From Paludibacter sp. (GTDB taxonomy: Bacteria > Bacteroidota > Bacteroidia > Bacteroidales > Paludibacteraceae), in assembly GCA_024710005.1 (NCBI GenBank), contig JANJVQ010000030.1:62001-126000 (forward strand): a stretch of 64,000 nt of DNA, given 5' to 3'. This document shows, one piece after another, positions 62,345-64,000 of this stretch (within the stretch, counting starts at the first letter, position 1; the number at the start of each line of letters is the position of its first letter). Under the pieces are notes generated by a model that searched no databases, was not told the DNA's origin, and saw only the letters and a program-made list of their open reading frames with translations. The translations under genes and the position numbers were made by a program.

Positions 62345-63835
62345 ATGTCAACTGAAGAGAAAACTGACAATAATTATAAAGAGACCTTAAAAGCAACTTC
62401 GCTTTTTGGCGGGGTACAAGTTTTTGATATTCTCATAAGAATAATCAGATCAAAATTTATTGCGATATTACTTGGTCCTACAGGAATGGGAATAGCAGGA
62501 TTGTTGAATTCAACGACTGAGCTTATTTCTTCTTTCACTAATTTTGGATTAAGGTCAAGTGCGGTTAGGAATATTGCAGAAGCAAATGCCACAAATGATA
62601 TAAAAAGGGTCTCCCTGGTTATCTCAGTTTTGAGAAAACTTGTATGGTATACTGGTTTATTAGGTACTTTTGTCTGCTTATTCGGAGCTTCGTATTGGAG
62701 CCGGTTAACATTTGGAAATAAGGAATATACCTATGCTTTCCTTATATTGTCATCTTCAGTTTTATTCATTCAATTAACTTATGGGCAAAACGTACTTTTA
62801 CAAGGACTTCAAAAATATCAGTATTTAGCGAAAGCAACATTAATCGGACATTCAATCGGACTTGTAATAACCGTCCCACTCTATTATTTTTGGGGTATTG
62901 ATGCAATTGTTCCTGTTCTATTGTTGGCAAATATCGTAACTTTTATTATCGCATATTACTACGCACGGAAAATACATATTGAGAAAGCATCCGTAAAATG
63001 GGATGATATAAAAGGTATTGGTGGTAATATGCTGAAAATCGGGATTTTGATAAGTATGCAGGGATTGTTGTCAACATTGTCAGCCTATTTGTTGAGAATT
63101 TTTATCAATAGTCACGGAGGCATAGATGAGGTTGGTTTGTTTAATGCCGGATTTACGATTATCAATACATACATCGGGATGGTTTTAAATGCAATGGGAA
63201 CAGATTACTATCCACGTTTATCTAAAGTTGCGTCTGATAAACCTGTTTTCGAAAGAACCATCAATCAGCAAGCAGAAATTGCATTGTTGTTGCTTGCTCC
63301 AATCGTAATTGCATTTGTAGTGTTCATTCGCTTAGTGGTTATTGTTTTATATTCATCCAAGTTTTTACCCATCGAAGGCATGTTGTATTGGGCGATTTCT
63401 GCAACTTTGTTTAAGTCTCTTGCATGGGCGCTTTCATTTAGTATGTTGGCAAAGGGTGATTCTAAGGCTTTCTTCTGGAGTGAGTTAAGTGTTATTTTGT
63501 ATGGCTTTGGACTCAATTTATTAGGTTATACCTTATTGGGCTTGTCAGGTTTAGGTATTTCATTTCTGTTAATATATATATTGTACTTTATTCAGCTTTT
63601 TATATTAGCAAAGAAAAGATATCATTTCTCATTTGAATCAGTAATCTGGAAATTATTCCTGAAAATGAACTTCTTATTATTAATTACACTAACAATCAGA
63701 ATTTTTATTCAACATTGGGTTAGTTATATGATTGGAGCATTAATAACGTCATACATATTTTACTATTCTTATAAAGAATTAGATAAAAGAATTGCAATCA
63801 GCAAACTGATTATGAGAAAATTTAGAAATGTGTAA
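62345..63835 (+). CDS. wzx: O-antigen/repeat-unit flippase (Wzx-like)
   Basis: A 496-aa polytopic inner-membrane protein of the polysaccharide transporter family with about 12-14 helices and no soluble domain. The opening ATSLFGGVQVFDILIRIIRS and GPTGMGIAGLLNSTTELISS are typical of O-antigen translocases. It flips undecaprenyl-linked repeat units to the periplasm. It starts 5 bases after the aminotransferase stop. No Wzy polymerase or glycosyltransferase is seen before the window ends. Confidence 0.88.
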   Translation: MSTEEKTDNNYKETLKATSLFGGVQVFDILIRIIRSKFIAILLGPTGMGIAGLLNSTTELISSFTNFGLRSSAVRNIAEANATNDIKRVSLVISVLRKLVWYTGLLGTFVCLFGASYWSRLTFGNKEYTYAFLILSSSVLFIQLTYGQNVLLQGLQKYQYLAKATLIGHSIGLVITVPLYYFWGIDAIVPVLLLANIVTFIIAYYYARKIHIEKASVKWDDIKGIGGNMLKIGILISMQGLLSTLSAYLLRIFINSHGGIDEVGLFNAGFTIINTYIGMVLNAMGTDYYPRLSKVASDKPVFERTINQQAEIALLLLAPIVIAFVVFIRLVVIVLYSSKFLPIEGMLYWAISATLFKSLAWALSFSMLAKGDSKAFFWSELSVILYGFGLNLLGYTLLGLSGLGISFLLIYILYFIQLFILAKKRYHFSFESVIWKLFLKMNFLLLITLTIRIFIQHWVSYMIGALITSYIFYYSYKELDKRIAISKLIMRKFRNV

Positions 63836-63858
63836 CAAAATATCTCTTGAATTAATAG

Positions 63859-64000
63859 ATGATTTCAAGTGTTGTTGAAATAAAAAGAATAATTATAAAT
63901 ACTATTGTAAACATAACTTATTGTTTACAAAGAGTATCAAAAAAGAATGCGCTGTTTTCTCTGTTTTATCGGGTTTATAAGTTGTTTCTTAGAATTATAT
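63859..64000 (+). CDS. Start of an unidentified gene, cut by window edge
   Basis: An ATG at 63859 opens a frame with no stop to the end (47 codons), beginning MISSVVEIKRIIINTIVN and later ALFSLFYRVYKLFLRII. It begins 23 bases after wzx in the same direction. The basic, hydrophobic N-terminus would suit a membrane-linked or acyltransferase-type protein, but too little is present to name it. Confidence 0.5.
   Translation, partial: MISSVVEIKRIIINTIVNITYCLQRVSKKNALFSLFYRVYKLFLRII

Noticed and set aside
63905-63930. Inverted repeat TTGTAAACA/TGTTTACAA as an operator
   Set aside because: Lies inside the open frame of the last partial gene in AT-rich DNA; no promoter element near it.

Overview
The window looks like a chromosomal segment of a Bacteroidota, most likely an environmental, probably anaerobic Bacteroidales. 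The evidence is taxon-typical: a bacterial serine palmitoyltransferase, GldH, two proteins ending in type IX secretion (T9SS) sorting domains, an UpxY-type antiterminator, the lpxD-lpxC-lpxA order next to an HD phosphohydrolase, holB-ricT-gldH, hpt-adk-obgE, and many promoter elements of the Bacteroidota form TAnnTTTG. I saw no rRNA, tRNA or CRISPR array.

Layout. 1-0.8 kb: 3' part of an aldose 1-epimerase gene. 1-3.1 kb: a DUF488 protein, then a decayed patch holding a broken HU-like/DUF4469 gene, a 23-bp palindromic tandem repeat and an orphan histidine-kinase tail. 3.1-10 kb: a large T9SS cargo protein, an acyl-ACP thioesterase, an asymmetric ABC-F protein and Spt. 10.1-10.4 kb: a 299-bp nested-palindrome element. 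10.4-24.7 kb: housekeeping genes (YkgJ-type protein, glnS, lpxACD, HD protein, pepD, holB-ricT-gldH-trmB, Mrp ATPase, OmpA-like protein). 24.7-28.6 kb: a polyamine group (aguB, aguA, carboxynorspermidine synthase) plus half a chromate transporter. 28.7-32.4 kb: cation transport (Na/Ca exchanger, nhaA, nhaD). 32.4-41.4 kb: lepA, carbonic anhydrase, folB, and obgE-dnaG-radical SAM with adk and hpt upstream. 41.6-43.1 kb: an AbiE defence/toxin-antitoxin pair with a candidate operator. 43.1-47.6 kb: a ferredoxin-type membrane protein, a DUF362 protein, a phosphoribosyltransferase and an ECF-type membrane protein. 48-64 kb: a surface polysaccharide locus (initiating glycosylphosphotransferase, Wza, Wzc, a degenerate CDP-glucose dehydratase-like protein, UpxY, UDP-sugar dehydrogenase, T9SS-tagged NodB protein, tandem FdtA-like isomerases, GNAT, KAS III, SDR, NeuD-like acyltransferase, FdtB-like aminotransferase, Wzx, and the start of one more gene). 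From about 56 kb the DNA is visibly AT-richer, as is usual for exchanged O-antigen genes.

Working together: the 57-62 kb genes read as a route to a nucleotide-linked 3-amino-3,6-dideoxyhexose. The KAS III/SDR pair inside it suggests that the amino group carries a short hydroxyacyl chain rather than plain acetate. Wzx, Wza and Wzc would flip and export the product.

The most striking non-genic signal is repeat DNA. (1) Almost every intergenic gap between 12 and 50 kb holds tracts of 7-bp periodicity whose heptamer drifts along the tract. (2) A REP-like hairpin family (about 23 copies) keeps its stem while the stem sequence changes between copies. (3) Three composite elements share a conserved core of about 150 bp flanked by inverted REPs. 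Both simple families have entered reading frames in frame, most clearly in the ferredoxin-type protein (43.8-44.0 kb) and the ECF-type protein (47.15-47.34 kb).
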